Source: an uncultured Coriobacteriales bacterium (GTDB lineage Bacteria; Actinomycetota; Coriobacteriia; Coriobacteriales; Eggerthellaceae). Taken from it: DNA of 33,743 nt. Under the pieces are notes generated by a model. It ran no database searches. It saw nothing but the letters and a program-made list of their open reading frames with translations, and was not told the origin of the DNA. Made by a program: the position numbers and the translations under genes. Below, one piece after another: positions 31,943 to 33,743 of the stretch. Every line of letters starts with the position of its first letter. Within the stretch, counting starts at the first letter, position 1. Location of the stretch: the NCBI GenBank assembly GCA_946892075.1, contig CAMPNZ010000011.1:1-33743 (forward strand), in the 5' to 3' direction.

Positions 31943-32629
31943 CTACACCTCCTGAAGCGTGCCGCGCGTTGACGACACATAAATAACTTTCGGGCGCGTG
32001 TTGTGCTCTTTGCCCAAAATGAAGGTTTTCTTGCCTTCCAGATATTTCGACACCGAGGAATTCGGATCGTCCAAATCGCCAAAAATGCGCGCATTAGCTG
32101 GGCATCCACTACAACACGCCGGCTCAAGACCCTTCGACGTGTATTGCTTGCAAAACGTGCATTTCTCCACCACGCCGTCGGGACGATGCGGCGTGTACAC
32201 CAGGTGGCCGTTTTCGCGATACTCCTCGGGATAGCCGTAAGAGTAGGTTTTGCCGTCGGCGCTTTTGATTTCGGGCGACTTTCCCCAGTTGAACTGGCGA
32301 ACGTTGTAGGGGCACGCCGTCATGCAGTAGCGGCATCCAATGCAGCGGTCGTAATCGACCAGCACCGTGCCCGTGTCGTCGGTATACGTTGCGCCTGTTG
32401 GGCACACACTCTGGCACGGCGCGTTGTCGCAATGCTGGCAGCTAATAGGCACGAACTCCATGCGCGGGGCGCCGTTCACCGTAACCGACGTGCCGCATTC
32501 AGGCGCTCCCGGCACGAACACGCGGTTCCACCAAATGCCTTCAGGCTCGGCGTTATGCGTTTTGCAAATAACCGCACAGCTGCGGCATCCAATGCATCTA
32601 TCCAGGTCAACTACCATTCCGTATCTCAT
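31943..32629 (-). CDS. Four-cluster FeS subunit (DmsB/NrfC type)
   Basis: A 228-residue electron-transfer protein for the molybdenum enzyme. Four cysteine groups are visible: CIGCRSCAVIC (12-22), CQHCDNAPCQSVC, CIGCRYCMTACPYN, and CTFCKQY...ACCSGCP. Together they would ligate four [4Fe-4S] clusters, as in DmsB, PsrB and NrfC. It passes electrons between the catalytic subunit and the NrfD-like membrane protein. ATG 32629 overlaps the catalytic-subunit stop as ATGA, a classical coupling signal. No twin-arginine signal is present, so it would rely on the catalytic subunit for export if the complex is outside the membrane. Confidence 0.94.
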   Translation of the reverse strand: MRYGMVVDLDRCIGCRSCAVICKTHNAEPEGIWWNRVFVPGAPECGTSVTVNGAPRMEFVPISCQHCDNAPCQSVCPTGATYTDDTGTVLVDYDRCIGCRYCMTACPYNVRQFNWGKSPEIKSADGKTYSYGYPEEYRENGHLVYTPHRPDGVVEKCTFCKQYTSKGLEPACCSGCPANARIFGDLDDPNSSVSKYLEGKKTFILGKEHNTRPKVIYVSSTRGTLQEV

Positions 32630-33743
32630 GACATCACTTCCTTACGCGCGCCGCCCGCTTCCAGCAAACGCACATTGCACAGACATTCGTTCCACGCCAT
32701 GTTGGGCGACCACACGCTTGACATGTAGTAAATTTCGTGGATGGGGTTAATCCACGGGAAAATGAGCGAGTTGTAGCTTTCCTCGCCGGTATAGCGGCTC
32801 CACCAGCCCTGATCGAAGATTACCTGCCCTGGCGCCATGCCCGGGTCGCACACAAGCGCGGCACTGATGCGGCCGCGGTCGTTGTACACTTCCACAACAT
32901 CGCCCTGGTGAAGGCCCTTTTCTTCCGCGTCGTGCGGGTTCATGAACGCTTTGGGCGTGTTGTTTTGCAGCTCAAGCATGAACGGGTTGTTCGAGTACGT
33001 TGAATGCACGCGGAACAGGCTGTTGCGTGTTACGTAGGCGAACGGGAACTTTTTCAGCGCGTCGGGGTCGGCTTTGAGCTCGGTGTCGACGAACGCCGGT
33101 TTGTAGCACGGAAGCTGCTCTTTGAACTGCAGGAAGCGGTCTTCGTCCTTGTAGAATTCGATGCGGCCCGATTTCACGAACTTCGCCGTTTTTGGGTACG
33201 GGTTGGGGCGCGACACGGTTGGGAACGGCTTGCCTTCGTGAATTTGCGCGTAGAAGGGAATGGCCTTTTCACCTGGGTTTGCGTGCGCCAATTTGCAGGG
33301 GCCTTTTTTCAGGTCGTCCACCGTAATGTGCTCGATGGTAGGGCCGCCGTTTTTCAGCAGCGTAGCTAGCACATCTTCCGCTGCGCTTTCTGCCTGTTCA
33401 GGCGTGCATTGCGGCCATTGGTTTTTGCGCTCAGGAGCAAGACGGTTGGCAAGCTCTTTGCATATCCACAGCTCGGGGCGTGCTTCTCCAGGCGGGTCCA
33501 CCAAGGGGCGTTCAAGTTGCACCCACGGATGCAGCGGCGTAATAACCAGCTCGGTTTTTTCGTACCAGCTAGCACACGCAAAGGCAACGTCGCTGTATTC
33601 CACCGTTTTGGTTTGTTGGAAGTCGAACGAAATCACGCATTCGAGGTCGCCCTTTTCGCGCGCGCTACGCAACCAATTTGCCACGTTGTGCTGCTCGAAG
33701 GGGTTGCCCCAGCCAACAACCAGCGCCTTGAAGCCGCTTTTCG
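32626..33743 (-). CDS. Molybdopterin oxidoreductase catalytic subunit, C-terminal part
   Basis: The last 371 residues of a DMSO-reductase-superfamily enzyme that binds bis-molybdopterin guanine dinucleotide; its N-terminus, FeS site, metal ligand and any Tat signal lie outside the window. Visible are VVGWGNPFEQHN with EYSDVAFACASWYEKTE and HPWVQLERPLVDPPGEARPELWI (third domain), then the molydopterin-dinucleotide-binding C-domain with RNSLFRVHSTYSNNPFMLELQ, FMNPHDAEEKGLHQGDVVEVYNDRG and the Trp-rich end GWWSRY...MAWNECLCNVRLLE. The substrate cannot be named. Candidates are an S- or N-oxide, a sulfur compound, or an aromatic as for catechol dehydroxylases of Eggerthellaceae, which have similar gene sets. 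The order catalytic-FeS-NrfD is standard. Confidence 0.9.
   Translation of the reverse strand, partial: KSGFKALVVGWGNPFEQHNVANWLRSAREKGDLECVISFDFQQTKTVEYSDVAFACASWYEKTELVITPLHPWVQLERPLVDPPGEARPELWICKELANRLAPERKNQWPQCTPEQAESAAEDVLATLLKNGGPTIEHITVDDLKKGPCKLAHANPGEKAIPFYAQIHEGKPFPTVSRPNPYPKTAKFVKSGRIEFYKDEDRFLQFKEQLPCYKPAFVDTELKADPDALKKFPFAYVTRNSLFRVHSTYSNNPFMLELQNNTPKAFMNPHDAEEKGLHQGDVVEVYNDRGRISAALVCDPGMAPGQVIFDQGWWSRYTGEESYNSLIFPWINPIHEIYYMSSVWSPNMAWNECLCNVRLLEAGGARKEVMS

Overview
The window looks like chromosomal DNA from a host-associated actinobacterium of the class Coriobacteriia, most likely Eggerthellaceae, and a small-genome genus such as Cryptobacterium would fit. The genus is an inference. 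It rests on mid GC content, MEP-pathway isoprenoid genes, a mycobacterial-type dcd, very large secreted proteins ending in cell-wall-binding type 2 repeats, and a molybdopterin/FeS/NrfD oxidoreductase beside a molybdate uptake operon. No IS element, prophage or CRISPR array is visible.

Layout. 1-589 (-) is the start of a secreted protein. 1138-1209 (-) is a 23-residue membrane peptide gene. 1600-1676 (-) is tRNA-Arg(ACG). 2088-3533 (-) is an AGCS-type sodium:amino-acid symporter behind a glycine riboswitch. 3953-4813 (-) is a D-alanine aminotransferase gene broken by one in-frame TAA. Two tRNA-Ser genes (5083-5266, -) are followed by a plus-strand run: tadA, ispE, then modD, modA and a fused modBC. 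An Rrf2 regulator (-), a 5-formyltetrahydrofolate cyclo-ligase (+) with a 100-residue insert, and a dcd-fur pair (-) come next. The block 14588-17970 (-) reads asp23-like, nusB, xseB, dxs. 18488-30020 (-) holds two giant cell-surface proteins: a 2571-residue subtilisin-like protease and an 1103-residue LRR-like protein. 30589-33743 (-) is a three-subunit molybdenum oxidoreductase running off the right edge.

How the genes fit together. The mod genes would supply molybdate to the oxidoreductase at the right end. ispE and dxs belong to one isoprenoid pathway. TadA's expected substrate, tRNA-Arg(ACG), is encoded 3.6 kb away. The symporter is wired to glycine through its riboswitch.

Most unusual signals. 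(1) Poly-G tracts of 9 and 10 sit at two surface-protein genes, one between candidate -35 and -10 boxes and one in frame just after the signal peptide, which suggests phase variation. (2) Short tandem repeats (9, 14, 15, 33 bp) and GGGAACGTG-type sequences occupy many intergenic regions. They also appear as in-frame inserts, linkers or tails in otherwise conserved proteins: IspE, the cyclo-ligase, ModBC, Dxs, NusB, NrfD and the symporter. (3) The same kind of repeat has expanded the P3 stem of the glycine riboswitch. (4) There are several perfect inverted repeats of operator type.
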